Positions 22,142-33,681 of a stretch of 64,000 bases of DNA are shown here, one piece after another; within the stretch, counting starts at the first letter, position 1; each line of letters begins with the position of its first letter. This DNA is from Geosiphon pyriformis (Eukaryota > Glomeromycota > Glomeromycetes > Archaeosporales > Geosiphonaceae), in NCBI GenBank assembly GCA_016748015.1, contig JAAOMT010000054.1:142499-206498 (forward strand), in the 5' to 3' direction. The notes under the pieces are model-generated. The model was not told the DNA's origin. It searched no databases and saw only the letters and a list, made by a program, of their open reading frames with translations. Made by a program: the position numbers and the translations under genes.

Positions 22142-23575
22142 GACAAATGTTATTTGTTCCAACCAGAACAATTAGAACAAATGAACATGGGAAACTTAGA
22201 TCTACTCCAATGTATGCAGCTCAAGATATTGCTCAACAATTTCAATGACATCTTTGCCAGCGAAAATAAGTTTGGCCAAACTGACATTATCTAGCATTAG
22301 ATCAAGACTGGAGATGCAATGCCAATCAAACAAAGAGCATACAGAGTGCTGCCAGCCAGCCATGAGATCATTCATCAAGAGATAAACTGAATACTTGACA
22401 ATGGGCTAATTCAATTATCAATGAGCCCATGGTCATTACCAGTGGTACTTGTCTGTAAAAAGAATAGGAAAATCCAATTTTGTGTGGACTATAGGAAACT
22501 CAACAGTGTAACTTATGGAGACAGCTATCCAACTCCATGAATACAGAAATTATTCAATGCTTTCAGCGGAAACAAATGGTTCTCAACATTAGACTTAAAT
22601 AGTGGTTATTGGCAAGTAGCTATGAATCCAGCTGACAAAGAGAAGACAGCATTCACCACTAGAGAAGGGAATTTCGAATTTGAAGTGATGCCATTTGGCT
22701 TAACCAATGCTCCAGCCACTTTCCAATGGCTAATGGAAATTGTTTATACTGGCTTATTGTGGAAATCAGTAGTTGTATACTTGGACAACACCAATGTATT
22801 CTCAAAAATGTTTGATGATCATCTTCATCATCTTCAACAAATGTTTGAAAGACTAAGAAGAGCAGGACTAAAGTTAAATGCAACAAAGTGCTTTTTTGGC
22901 AAGACAAAACTAAAATTCTTGGAACACATAGTCAGCAAAGATAGCATCAAAATAGATCCAGAGAAAATAAAGATAGTAAAAAACTTTTCAGTGCTGACCA
23001 ATATGACAGAACTGAAATCATTCTTGGGATTTGCCAGCTACTATCGACGTTTTATCAAGAACTTCTCTAAAATAGCACAGTCACTTAACCAACTGCAAAA
23101 CAAAAATACAAAATATGAATGGACAGAAAGTCAACAAGAAGCTTTTGATATTCTGAAAAGAAAGCTTATCCAAGCTCCAGTACTGATCTATTCAGATCAC
23201 AACCAACTATTTATCATTACCACCAATGCATCCAACCAAGCATTGAGAGCAGTACTATCTCAGAGAAGACCAGACAGCAGAAAACATCCAGTAATATATG
23301 TCAGTAGAGGTTTAACACCAGCCGAAAAGAACTATAGAACACCAGAACAAGAACACTTATCAATATACTGAGCAGTCATAAAATAGAAAAAATACTTGAA
23401 CCAGAAATTTGAAATATACACAGATCACAAATGATTAAAATTACTTTAAAAACAAGAATTTGAAGATAGAAGACAGTCAAGATGGAAAATGGCACTTGCA
23501 TCATATAATTATACTATACATTATAAAAAGGGAAAAGACAATGGAAATGCTGACAGTTTGTCATGAATGAGACAA
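22142..23575 (+). pseudogene. A2 reverse transcriptase and RNase H
   Basis: RT blocks: MSPWSLPVVLVCKKNRKI (22420-22472), FCVDYRKLNS, FSTLDLNSGYWQV (22581-22619) with the first Asp, MPFGLTNAPATFQWLM, and VVYLDNTNVFS at 22772-22804. The YxDD box is YLDN (22778-22789), so the last catalytic Asp is lost by a G to A change; C1 keeps YLDD there. 22622-23371 is open and includes the connection and RNase H start (IITTNASNQALRAVLSQ). RNase H then meets stops in AVIK-stop-KKYL (near 23384) and further on. Same frame as the rest of A2. Confidence 0.88.
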
Positions 23576-25035
23576 ATCTAAAAACATTTTCAACCCAAAA
23601 ATATAACAAAACCAGAACAATACCAACGAAAAATATAACAAAAGATGAACATACAAAAATATCAACAACTGTTACATTATATAAACACTCAACAGTTCAA
23701 GGAGAATTTATCTCAAACAAAATGAAAGAGTATCAAACAACAATCAAAATATTTTATCACTCATCAAAATATACTTTATTAGAAAAATAGAAGAGATCTA
23801 AAGCAACCAACCAGAGTAATTACAGAGCCAGAAAAAGAGACAATATTATTCAACATGTACTCAAATCCAACAGCAGGACACTTTCACAAAGAAGCAATCA
23901 TGGAAAAAACCAAAAAAAGATACTATTGGCCATTAATATATCCAGATATTATCCAATATGTTCAAAATTGTGATGCTTGTCAGTGAAGAGGAGATATAAA
24001 ACCCAGTAAACCATTAAAACCAATCAAAGTGGGACAACCATTTAACTGTATTGGAATTGATCTAGTCGGACCATTAACAATCACCAGAGGAGGAAACAGG
24101 TACATAGCAGTAGCCATGGACTATCTCACTAAATGACCAGAGGTGAAAGCAATTCAAAGAGCAGATGCAAAATCCATTGCCGAATTTGTTTATCAAGATT
24201 TAATTTGTCGACACGGATGTCCAAAGGAATTATTATCAGACCAAGAAACTCATTTTGTGAACAGAACATTAACAGAATTGAGCCAAAGATTCGGAATTAA
24301 GAGACCATTATTATCACCATACCATCCACAAACCAATGGATTAGTCGAAAAATTCAACAGAACATTGTGTGAAGCAATAGCTAAGCTCAGTTAAGAAAAC
24401 CAGAACAATTAGAACATGTTGATACCAGCAGTACTATTTGCTTATCGAACAATGAAACAAGACACTACACAAGCAACACTATTTGAATTAGTATATGGTA
24501 GAACAGCAACATTACCAGTAGAAATAAAGGTCAACACATATCCAACTGAACCAATAACAGAAGAAAATTTCCAAGAAACATTGTTAAGAAAAACATATGA
24601 CTTAATAGAAACATTGGAAAACAAACGAAGAAGAGCAGCTGATAACATACAAAAGTCACAAGAGAAACAGAAAGAAAGACATAATAATCAACTACTAAAC
24701 AAACCAGTTGAATTCAAGATTGGAGACAAAGTACTCTTACATCATACCAAAGCAGAAAAACAATGGAGTGGAAAATTTGACCCCAAATAGGATGGACCAT
24801 TTCACATAGAAAAAATTCTAGAAAATAGAGCTTACAAATTAAGACTGGACAACAAAATCTTAACCAAAGCAGTACATGAAAATCGACTGAAACCATATCA
24901 CAACACCATACTACCATCTACCAGTAATATTCCACAATTAGAAGTACAGAGAATAGTAGTCCAACCAGATTAGATTCCACATAATCTGGAACCAATCATT
25001 ATTATTAACAACAACACATCAAATTGATCCATCAA
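23576..25035 (+). pseudogene. A2 integrase
   Basis: A linker rich in Lys/Thr (23576-23790) precedes the zinc finger (GHFHKEA, CDACQ; 23875-23985). Core: IGIDLVGPLTI, LLSDQETHF and GLVEKFNRTL, so the Asp, Asp and Glu triad is intact (24056, 24235, 24345 regions). C-terminal module: KIGDKVLLHHTKAEKQW then WDGPFHIEKIL, a GPY/F motif. Stops: after CQ (near 23982, an Arg codon in relatives), at 24136 in place of Trp, at 24392 and 24408, and near 24788. No chromodomain. The tail EPIIII resembles that of A1 and C1. Confidence 0.87.
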
Positions 25036-25051
25036 AAAAATATATAAAAAC

Positions 25052-25711
25052 ATAGTAGATACAACAGAAAATATCAGAAAAATGGAAATTACAAACAACA
25101 TTCACTCACTAGCACAACAACTCTTTCAATTGATCTAATACCAGAAAATGGAAATTACAATCAATCAACAAACCATTCGATATTAAGATATTAGAAAGAC
25201 ATTGCAACCCAGAACACAGAAGAAAACTGAAAATACTGTGGACAAAATCATTGCAAAAGTAAAATTAGCAATAAGAGAGTCGACAAAAGAATTACTATAT
25301 CAAGAGTTGACTAAAGAAACTTGGAATTGGTAAATACAACAATTTCCACAAAACTATTGTTATTTTTACTTAGAACAACATGTAAATATCCAGAATCTAT
25401 ATATGGATAAAACAAAGCAATTATTTGACAAAAGAATATTACAACAATTAGAACATTTTGTGGGAAAAAACAACTTATCCACACAGGCCCGAGCTATATA
25501 CTGAATACACACAGTATTTCAGAATAGACCAGAAATATTACTCAACAAAGCAATGGATATGGTTACCAGTAATCAATTGAGAAAGATTACCAATGCTCAA
25601 TTTGAAAAATTACAGACCCAAATAACACAAGTAATTCTCAAAAACAAAATCCAGAAAATACTTCAAAAAAAGGAATTAAACAAGTTAGATTTCGACAGAG
25701 CTCAATATTAA
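25052..25711 (+). pseudogene. A2 ORF3
   Basis: Homolog of A1 ORF3 over about 220 codons and in the same frame as integrase. Its A1 start ATG reads ATA here. Recognisable parts are MEITNNIHSLAQQLFQLI, MEITINQQTIRY, NLYMDKTKQLFDKRILQQ and TNAQFEKLQTQITQVI. Stops: after QLI, after TIRY, in TWNW-stop-IQQF (a Trp in A1), and after RAIY. It ends FDRAQY-stop just before the polypurine tract. No known domain, signal peptide or membrane span visible. Confidence 0.68.
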
Positions 25712-25722
25712 AAGGAAGGAAT
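25711..25722 (+). other. A2 polypurine tract
   Basis: AAAGGAAGGAA ends three bases before the 3' LTR, the expected plus-strand primer site. Confidence 0.72.
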
Positions 25723-25724
25723 AA

Positions 25725-26560
25725 TATTACTCATAGAAATATAGGAAATATATTAACATGATTATTAGCCAATCAGAAGTAGGCATAGTAAATGTGGAAT
25801 TTTAGGATTTCCCAACAAGGAATTGCAGGATTCCAGAATTCCAGGATTCTTCTCAAAGGAATTGCAGGATTCCAGGAATTTCAGGATTCCTGTTGTAAAG
25901 AATCAAGGAATTGAGGAATCTCAATTATGTATATATAGCAGCAGGATTAAAAGCTGAAAAGACAGACCTCTTAGTTTAAATTTAATCTAAGCAATGCTTC
26001 AAATCACAAGCATCTAATAAATAACTATTTGTTATCTCAAACCCATTTCCATTATCAACACTTCATGTTGATAGTAATTGATACTTAACCACACTGGAAC
26101 AATAGCTCTTGATCATAGCTATTGACAGAATACTAACTTGCAAATTGTCTTGGCTTATTTCTTTTCTTTTCTTTATTTTCTTGCTTTGATTTTATTGTTG
26201 TTTACTAACTCTATTGAAGATTAACGCGTGAGGCACTGACGTTAGAATAAACGTGACTGGTAAAAGACCCAGAAATAAGGGTAGAATACTCGATTAAGGA
26301 TAGCTTACCAGGAGGAATACCAGCCATCAAGCTGAGAAAGAAATTGATGAAACTGCAGTTTCGGAAAGCTACAGATAAAACTATTATCATTGAATCTCTG
26401 TCCATTATACAAAAAACTCAACCAAACTCTTCAGATACAAACTCTTCAGATACAAAACCTTTAGATACCAAACCTTCAGATTATTGACAACGAGAATAGC
26501 TTTGAGCACCAAGTTATGGGTTTGTATTTAATTCAACACCAGAAATTGTCATCTGTAACA
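25725..26560 (+). repeat. A2 3' LTR
   Basis: Matches the 5' LTR over its length, starting TATTACTCATAGAAATATAG and ending CATCTGTAACA. It is about 40 bp shorter, largely in the T-rich tract and U3 repeat cluster. The two LTRs have visibly diverged, so the insertion is not recent. TATATATAG at about 25930. Confidence 0.92.
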
Positions 26561-27235
26561 GTACCTACTGATGCCAAAGAGTGCCATTTTTGTTACCAAG
26601 TAGGGCATTTGGTTTCCAAATGTCCAACTCTACAAAGAAAAAAAGAGAGGGATATCAAGAAAGTTACTAACAATATTAGATTGGCAAAACTGTATGTTAA
26701 AAGAAATGTTCTAAAGGAAAATGTCAAGGCTTTTGGTGGAAAATCATATGCTGAAATGGCTGCACTCAGACTGTCTTATAATTTGAACAGCTCAAATTCA
26801 AACAAATCCCAAAAACCTGGTTCACAAGTAAACAATAAAGAAAACCAACTGAAAAAAGGAGGAGTCAACCAACTATAAAAGGCTGAAATTAATAAGTTAA
26901 GACTACAGATTAATGAAATGGCCAAACTGCTAAGTGCAGTAGCTGCCAAACTTGGGGTAACAGTAGAAAAAGAAAAGGACATAATGGTCACTTAGCAGCA
27001 AAGTCACAATACAAAGGAAAAAAAAAAGATGGAAAGTAAGGTACCAAGCCAGAATACTACATCCAAGTCTAACTTGGCAGAGAAAAATGAGGCATACAAC
27101 CCAAAAAAGGAAATCAAGGAAATTAAAAAATCATTAAAACCCATTCTGGAATTACTAAAGCAAGTAAAAAAACAGAGTGGCTGGAGCAGTTCTACTGCTG
27201 GAAAAACTAAATTTATGGAAACAGATGATGTATAG
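26561..27235 (+). pseudogene. N1 ORF1, second part
   Basis: Continues N1 ORF1 after A2. A CCHC zinc knuckle CHFCYQVGHLVSKC (26582-26623) follows a few codons from the junction. Next come KCPTLQRKKE, ITNNIRLAKLYV-type basic helix and GGKSYAEMAAL, all shared with N2 (58373-58660). The tail 26880-27235 has heptad-like Leu/Lys/Glu spacing (IKEIKKSLKPILELL), possibly a coiled coil for ORF1 trimerisation. Stops at 26876 and 26993. Confidence 0.75.
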
Positions 27236-27998
27236 CACATCTAATTCTAACACAGAACAAAACCATCTCAATAACAATACTTGGAAAATTGGTATTATTA
27301 ATGTTAGAGAACTTAATAATCTTGGCAAAGCTGAAGAGATACTACAATGGTGTATTGAAGAACAATTTGATTTTGTGATTATTATGGAAATTAAATTGAC
27401 TCCACCCAAAAAAAAGAGTGTTTTTTTTGGTTCTAATGAATATTATGCTTTTTGAGAGTCAAGTGCTAAGAAACAAATAAGAACTGGGGTTGGTATACTG
27501 GTCAAAAAATGTTGGATGCATCATGTGGAAACAATTAGAAGATACTGTAGAAGGCTGTTATATTTGGCATTGAAATTTAGGGGTAAAATCAGTATACATA
27601 TAGTTGAGCTGTACATGCCTGCTTCTAAATTGTCTAGAAAGAAAGCAGCAGCCAAAGAAATCAGAAAACTGCTAAAAGACATAGTGCAAAACAAAGAAAT
27701 AATCATAGTAGCAGGTGATTTGAATGAAGATCTAACATCCAAATCACTTGAAGAAACATTTGCTACAAATAGAGTCAAAGAATGTCTTACTGCTATAACA
27801 TTACAACATATGAATTTAGTAGATACATATAGAGTATATACAACAAACAATCCAGAAAAGACATTGGCATTAAATAGAGTACAAAGAAAATTAGACTATG
27901 TGTTTACTAATGCAGTTACAGCCTTACTGGTCACAAACATTGGGGTGATTGATGTTAATAAATCATTTAGCACTGATCACAACAATTATCCAATTTAA
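27177..27998 (+). pseudogene. N1 ORF2 endonuclease domain
   Basis: APE-type endonuclease that nicks target DNA. The front reads WKIGIINVREL (27282-27314); the family catalytic Glu region is altered (IIMEIKL). Core motifs remain: VAGDLNEDL (27709-27735, GDxN with GDLN at 27715-27726), LDYVFTNA, and STDHN (27969-27983, SDH-type). A stop breaks the frame at 27454. ORF2 starts in a different frame from ORF1 and overlaps its end by about 60 bases. Confidence 0.8.
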
Positions 27999-30189
27999 CA
28001 GAATATTAGCAGACACTAAAAATCTAAATTAGGAAGAAAAAAGAGTAGCACAACCATAATTGATGTTAGAAAAGCATCTGGAGTTCAATGAGAGATCTAT
28101 ACAAAAGAAACTGATCAATTAACAGATGAAGCACAAAGAAAATTGATAGATAACAGCAATGATAATCTAAACCAGATATGGCTTACAATCAAGAAGACTG
28201 TGTTACAAGCTGTTGACTGCCTACCAAAAAGAAAAGTGGAAGCCTGATCTGTACACACAAAAAAAGAATGCTTGGATCACAAGCTTGTAAGAATTGTTGC
28301 TGATATAATCAAACAAATAAGAGTAAACAATGCAGATATGCATAATAACAATATTATACAGCTGTTGGCTAAATGGAAACAGCTGAAACCTGAAGCAGTA
28401 ATTGCATATCTGATGACTCTCCTAAAAGATAAGCTTATTTCAGAATTACTCAGCATCAAGAAAGAATTCAGATCAACATTGCATGCCAAAATCAGACTAC
28501 AACAGCAGAGACAGATAGTGGACAATATCATCAAAAGACAACAAAATTTTGAACTAAACAAAGAAGCTATGATTAAAAGCATTTTAAACAGAAAAAAACA
28601 AAGAATTGTACTAGACCATGTTATTAAAGAAGGAAAATTTCATGATGATTCTGATGAGATTAAAAAGCTAGTAAACAAAAAAGCTCAAGATTGGACTAGG
28701 ACTAGAATTCTTAAACCTAAACTGTGTAAGAGTTGAGAACACAGATTTAAGCCAATTGAGAGCATTTTAGACTATGTCTTTAATAGTGTGATGGCTAAAA
28801 TAATGAATGAGAAATTTGAACACATATTGAGCCATACACCTTATAACAAAGCCCCTGGTCTATCAGGCATTCAAGCTGAACTCTAGAGGAAAGCTGGGCC
28901 TAATACCAAGTCCAAACTGAGAACATTGCTTAATGCTTGCATAGATGCAGCAAACATGTCTGAAGAGTAGAGAATAATACAAGTTATACTGATTCCAAAG
29001 CCAAAAGAATGGGGTGGCAATGTTAACATTACCAGGCCAATCACACTAATTGAAATTACTAGAAAGATTTTAATAAAGATTTTAACTGCAAAAATATCAA
29101 AGGCATGTGAGCTTTATGATGTCTTAAAAAGTTACAACACCTCAATTCTAAAGAATACTTTCACAACAGTGCCAATTCATGTAATTAATGCTGTTGCTGA
29201 GCATGCAAAAAAATTTGGTAATGAGGCTTGGTTTACATTTCATGACATGAAAAAAGCATATAATTCAGTAGGATAGAAACCCATAGAAGCTACACTAAAA
29301 AAAATCAAAATGAACAATAGGTTTACTGAGTTATTTGGCTTGATACACAACAATAAAAGCAATAGGATTATAACTGAGTTTGGTCTAAGTAATAAATATC
29401 AAGTACAAGATGGACTGGATCAGGGGAAAACAAGCTCACCCATTATGTAGAGAATTTTTTATGACCTCTTACTGTGTAAAGTAAAAAAACCAATTATAGT
29501 CAAGAATACAAATTAACAGCTGAATAGAAAAAGTGGGACAATCAACTTGACACATAATCTCTGGCAGTATCAGTAAACCACTTAGCCTTTGTTGATAACA
29601 CAGTGTGGATAGCTAATTCAAAACAAGGAATAAAAAGTATTCTGAACACAGCCAGTTCTTTTTTTAGAATAGTAGATATTGAGATCAACTTAAATAAGAC
29701 TGAAACAATGGTGGTTAGACCTTCTAAAAGGAAATCATTGTTAATTGAGCCACTGAAATTTGGGCCAAATAAACAATCCTTAAAATTGTTAGATCTATCT
29801 ACATGCACCTGATATCTGAGGGTGTGGATCAAAGCAGATGAAAAGAATAAAACTATGCTAAAAATGATAAGATTTGATATTGAAGCAGTGTGTGAAATTA
29901 TTAGGAAAAAACACATCATTGAAAAACAGACAATTTACATTTTCAATAGTGTATTCAGTCCTGCAATAAAATTTAGATCTTAATTGACCCATATTCCAAA
30001 AAGCTGGGCCAGAAAATAGATCTCAAAAATCTTAGCCACTGTAAAGAAAAAAGCAAATCTTTCAGTAGATTTTCCAGCCAGTATCATATATCACTTATCT
30101 TTAAACAATTTGTTTAAAATTGATGATATACAAGCAAAAAGCAAGATTACAGATTTGTTAGTTAGATTGAACAGTAATGATATTGCTGG
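27999..30189 (+). pseudogene. N1 ORF2 reverse transcriptase
   Basis: LINE RT. A basic helical region (28272-28736, open for 154 codons) leads to RT blocks NKAPGLSGIQ (28846), IPKPKEWGG, RPITLIEITRKIL (29035-29075), FHDMKKAYNSV (29239-29271) with the first catalytic Asp, and DGLDQGKTSSPIM (29410-29447). The FADD-type box reads FVDN (29588-29599), so the last Asp is changed. NLNKTETMVVRPSKRK follows. Stops at more than eight sites. Reading ends at 30189 inside SNDIA, where B1 inserted. Confidence 0.82.
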
Positions 30190-30891
30190 TGTTATGGTTG
30201 AAACTTATACTTTTTATTAATTATCACATGTATTAGCCACTAATGTCATATAAATTAGCCACTCTATTTTTAGAAAGTGATCATTGACCTAATCAATAAT
30301 CTGACTGTTAATCTGATTATTGACCTGATCATTGACCTAACCATTGACCTGATCATTGACCACTTTTGACAGCTATATAAGCAATGAATCTCTTAGCTAT
30401 AGAAAAACATGTAAGAATAAAAAAAAATAAAAAAAATAAAATAACAACTTCATCTTAATTCTTCTCTTATCGCTAATTTCTCTTTCCTACTTTCAAGTAT
30501 CTGAACATCTTAAAGATAAAAGATTACTTGTTGGTTATTTCCTACCCTTTTCCTAAACATGTAATTGCAACATTTGGAAATTATTGAATAAAACGTAAGT
30601 GAAGAGCACATCTGATACTTAATATTGAATTCTAAAAGCATTGATGTAAGGCATAGAATTATACCAAGTGTAATCATTTGTTGACAGTACGGACTATCCC
30701 TCTACCTTCAGATTCCCCAGTTATCTTTGAAAAGTATAGCGACTAAGATATTTTATAAGACTGATCTCACACATTGAATCCATACTTATTCAATTCACTC
30801 TTTAAAGTTGAATTCCTTTTTGATTATTTTCATCACCCTACAATTCTGTTCTCTCTTGCTATCCATTAGCTTGTTACTTCAATTTGTAACA
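30190..30891 (+). repeat. B1 5' LTR
   Basis: Starts TGTTATGG and ends TTTGTAACA (family end CCCATAACA). Carries a 12-bp tandem array in U3 (30279-30362), a TATA box in AGCTATATAAGC (30371-30382), and the R/U5 region with A-rich tracts. After the end comes TAAAAGTGGTGTTCCCTG, the presumed primer binding region. Confidence 0.9.
30279..30362 (+). repeat. U3 12-bp tandem array, 7 units
   Basis: Degenerate units of GATCATTGACCT, ending at ACCACTTTT about ten bases before the TATA box. The same array occurs in all family B LTRs with 2 to 11 units. Position suggests a promoter element. Confidence 0.85.
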
Positions 30892-30943
30892 TAAAAGTGG
30901 TGTTCCCTGTAAGGTTGTCAAAATCCACTTTGTTTTTTATTGT

Positions 30944-32476
30944 ATGGATGATTATTCATATCTGCCACAACAATCAGAAAAACACTTTAAAGCACACAAC
31001 AAAAATGATCTAGACTTTATTGAACTCAATCTTTTGCTCTTCTGCTTGATTTGCTTCCCCATTGAAAAACAATCCAGCAGACAATTCCAAGACTTTTGGA
31101 ACTGGTTTCTGAACAAGCATTTAGCTGAAATCTACACAGCTTATATAACCTATTACTTTGATCAAGCTTATTTTGAAGATGACTTTGAAGAAAAAAACAA
31201 CAGTATCAATCAGCTCTTATATTCTGCTATCTTTGAACAACAGCCTCCTGATTTTGAATATCTGAATCATCAAATCCACATTTAGATTGTTGCCCATCAA
31301 TTAACAGAAACTTCTCTTGAAACAGAAGAAGAAAGCTATTAAACCACTCCTGTTTTTAATCTCTTTTCAAGTGAATTAGAACACTCTACACAAACAGTTA
31401 TACCTGAATCAATGGCTCAAGACCCTTTACAACAAAACATTCTGATTGCCCTCCAAGATATACAGACTGCTTTAGGGTGAAGAAACAACACCCCATTACC
31501 ATTATTCAGAGGTGATGTCCAAAATCCAATTGAATAGCTGGATGATTTTGAGAGAGCTGCCACAACAAACCAATATGATAATAAATACAAGTTCCAAATT
31601 GTTGGTGGCTACCTACAAGGCTCTCTTGCTACTTGGTTCTTACAAGAAACCAATGCCAATGCTCAGCAAAGAATCATTAGATGGGCACCAGCAAATGCTG
31701 GAGAAGACAACACTTCTTTCACTACCCGGTTTGAAATAAAATTTAGAACTTCTATCTTAATCTCAAAATGGCATATGGAATTAGAAAAAAGAACTCAAGG
31801 CTCTGGTAAGATTGTAACAGAATATGCCATTAAACAAGTAGACTCTAAAAGAAATTAGACAAAAAAGCAGAAAATACATTTCTTTACAAAAGGACTGAGA
31901 ATTAATTTATCATATGCTCTTTGGCCCCTTCTGGTCTTGAAAAATAATCTCACAATGGATATAGCCAAACTTGCTCAGAGAATAGAAGACAATCAAAGAA
32001 TGCACCTAGGATTCACACTTCTAGTTTTTGCTTCTGTTCCTGTTATGGCTCCTGCTTCCCAAATGGCTGCTACCTCTTTTACTGCTCAAACTCAAAACCC
32101 CAATGAATAGTTGATAGATAGACTTATAGCAAATCTTGCTAGGCTATTAGAACCATTAGCTCAAACAGTCAGAAACAATCAGCAATTACAAAAACTCAGA
32201 TTTGAACTCCATTTTAATTAGTCCCAGCAAACTCCTTATCAAAAACAACAAAATTATGACCCACCTGTATGCTATTACTGTAGACTAACTGGACACTTCT
32301 CAAGAGACTGCAACAATCCTCTATTGCCTCTTCCAGTTTCCAGAAACAATGACAATTAAAATAACAGACCCAACAATAATAATGTTTCCAATCAAAGACC
32401 TAATCATGCCAACATCAATTTTTTTGGAGAGGATCCCTTAGTTGAAGCCACTGTTTATCAGCCTTTAAACTGGTAG
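30944..32476 (+). pseudogene. B1 gag
   Basis: 511-codon frame from ATG (MDDYSYLPQQSEKHF) to TAG, with no frameshift. N-terminal domain (residues 1-115), capsid region from about residue 180 (LFRGDVQNPIE, FQIVGGYLQ, KWHMELEKRT), Pro/Gln-rich region, then a zinc knuckle CYYCRLTGHFSRDC (32270-32311) with correct spacing. Stops replace Trp or Gln codons that other copies keep, for example TAG for TGG in QIHIW (31285) and TAA for CAA in DNQNNR (32357). Ends FGEDPLVEATVYQPLNW. Confidence 0.85.
32464..32470 (+). promoter_or_regulatory. B1 gag-pol -1 frameshift heptamer TTTAAAC
   Basis: T TTA AAC in the gag frame, followed by TGG and the gag stop. Slipping back one base gives TTT AAA CTG GTA and enters the pol frame, open into protease. 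The same heptamer in the same register is in B2 (47652-47658, reverse) and B3 (52649-52655). TTTAAAC is a classical strong -1 slippery site. Confidence 0.75.
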
Positions 32477-33290
32477 GCACACCTCCAAAGGATGAGAGTA
32501 CAAGCCAACCAGAAGAAAACCTTTTTTATGCTTTTAACCTAACTGATGATGATCATAATATGAATGAACTAGCAATTAACACCTCTGAATCAACCAGAAA
32601 GAAGAAAAAAGCCAAGATTGATTTTGTCTTGGACCCAAACAATGCATCCAAATTATCTGCTGATAACAATGAGTTACCAAAGACTAAGATTTTTAAAAAT
32701 CCTCTTAAGTTGGAACCTCCAGAAATTGTACAAAAATCTGGATCCTATTCTGTTGTTAAAGATCTCATGAAAACCCCAGCACACATTACATTTGGCCAAC
32801 TGATGACCTATCCACAGTTCAGAAAAAATCTTTGCAAATCATTGATACCAAAGAAGAAGACACCAAAGACAAACAAATGCCCTCACCAGACTGAACTCGC
32901 TAACAACAGCAATGTTATCTCTCTTATTTGCAAAGCCCAAGTGGCTGGTTATTTTATTGATCTGATCCTGGACAGTAAATCGTCTGTTAGCATCATTGCC
33001 AAACACTTCTTAGAAACAATTAGCAGAAAGATTGATGAACCATCCACAAGACCAATGATCAATATACATGGTAACAAGAAAAAAGACCTAGGCATAGTCA
33101 AAGCTATTCCTGTCTGAATTAATGGCATCAGCATTGAAACTGACATAAAAGTATCTGAAGCAAAAGAATACACCATAATAGTTGGCAATGAATGGCTTAA
33201 GAAAACAAAAGTTTTGCTTAATTATGAACTTTGTGAACTGACCATCAGATGTGGTAAGATACCCATTGTGGTTAAATGTTGTCATTAGAC
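32471..33290 (+). pseudogene. B1 aspartic protease
   Basis: Pol starts after the frameshift with an acidic stretch (NLTDDDHN), then a basic and Pro-rich linker and the retropepsin around 32935-33260: YFIDLILDSKSSVSIIAKHF. The catalytic DSG reads DSK, so the enzyme is dead; B3 keeps DSG. Further motifs: VKAIPV, YTIIVGNEWLKK. One stop (TGA for CGC/CGA) at 33116. Same frame as the downstream RT. Confidence 0.83.
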
Positions 33291-33681
33291 AACCCCTTTA
33301 GTATCCAAACAAAGCCAAGAAAAAAAACAATCAGATAAATCAGATAATGATGAAAGTGATGAAGATAAAGATCAAGAAAAACCAGAAGAAACTGCTGAAC
33401 TCACTTATACCATCTTTATCAGCAATGGTAAGCCACTAGACAATGTTAAAGCTGACAAAAAAAGAATCATGGTAAATGGCAAGCTGATCTGCTGGTCCTA
33501 CTATGATATCCTCAGAAGAATCTTTGACAGAAAACCTAGCAAAAAAGCCAAATACAGTTATTGGTGGCATGGCCTTTGTGCATGGTGCTGGTGCAATAAA
33601 CCTTTGTATTTACCAAGTGATGAATGCAAATCTTGTCTGATCTATTACAAAGATTGGGAACCAATTAGTTTGATACCTTGA
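33291..33681 (+). pseudogene. B1 acidic linker and cysteine/tryptophan-rich module
   Basis: After protease a Ser/Asp/Glu-rich linker (33310-33400) leads to a compact module: GKLICWSYYDILRR, then WWHGLCAWCWCNKPLY (33561-33608), then CKSCLIYYKDWEPI. It has five or six Cys, with CxxCxC and CxxC pairs, and sits where A and C elements have their own cysteine-rich domain. The sequence is unlike theirs, so homology is unproven. Probably metal binding. A stop at 33679 replaces an Arg codon. Confidence 0.6.

Larger units (their letters stand above)
16487..26560 (+). mobile_element. Ty3/gypsy family A element A2, complete
   Basis: Full-length 10.07-kb element with two LTRs (877 and 836 bp), primer binding site, gag, protease, cysteine-rich module, dUTPase, RT/RNase H, integrase, ORF3 and polypurine tract. 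All coding modules from gag to ORF3 lie in a single frame, broken by stop codons only. It splits N1 ORF1: flanks are ATGC (16483-16486) and GTAC (26561-26564), an imperfect 4-bp target duplication. N2 has GTAC at this position. Confidence 0.92.

Noticed and set aside
24700-25035. Chromodomain after integrase in family A
   Set aside because: After the GPY/F-like module only a short EPIIII tail follows; no aromatic-cage pattern is present. The same holds for family B.
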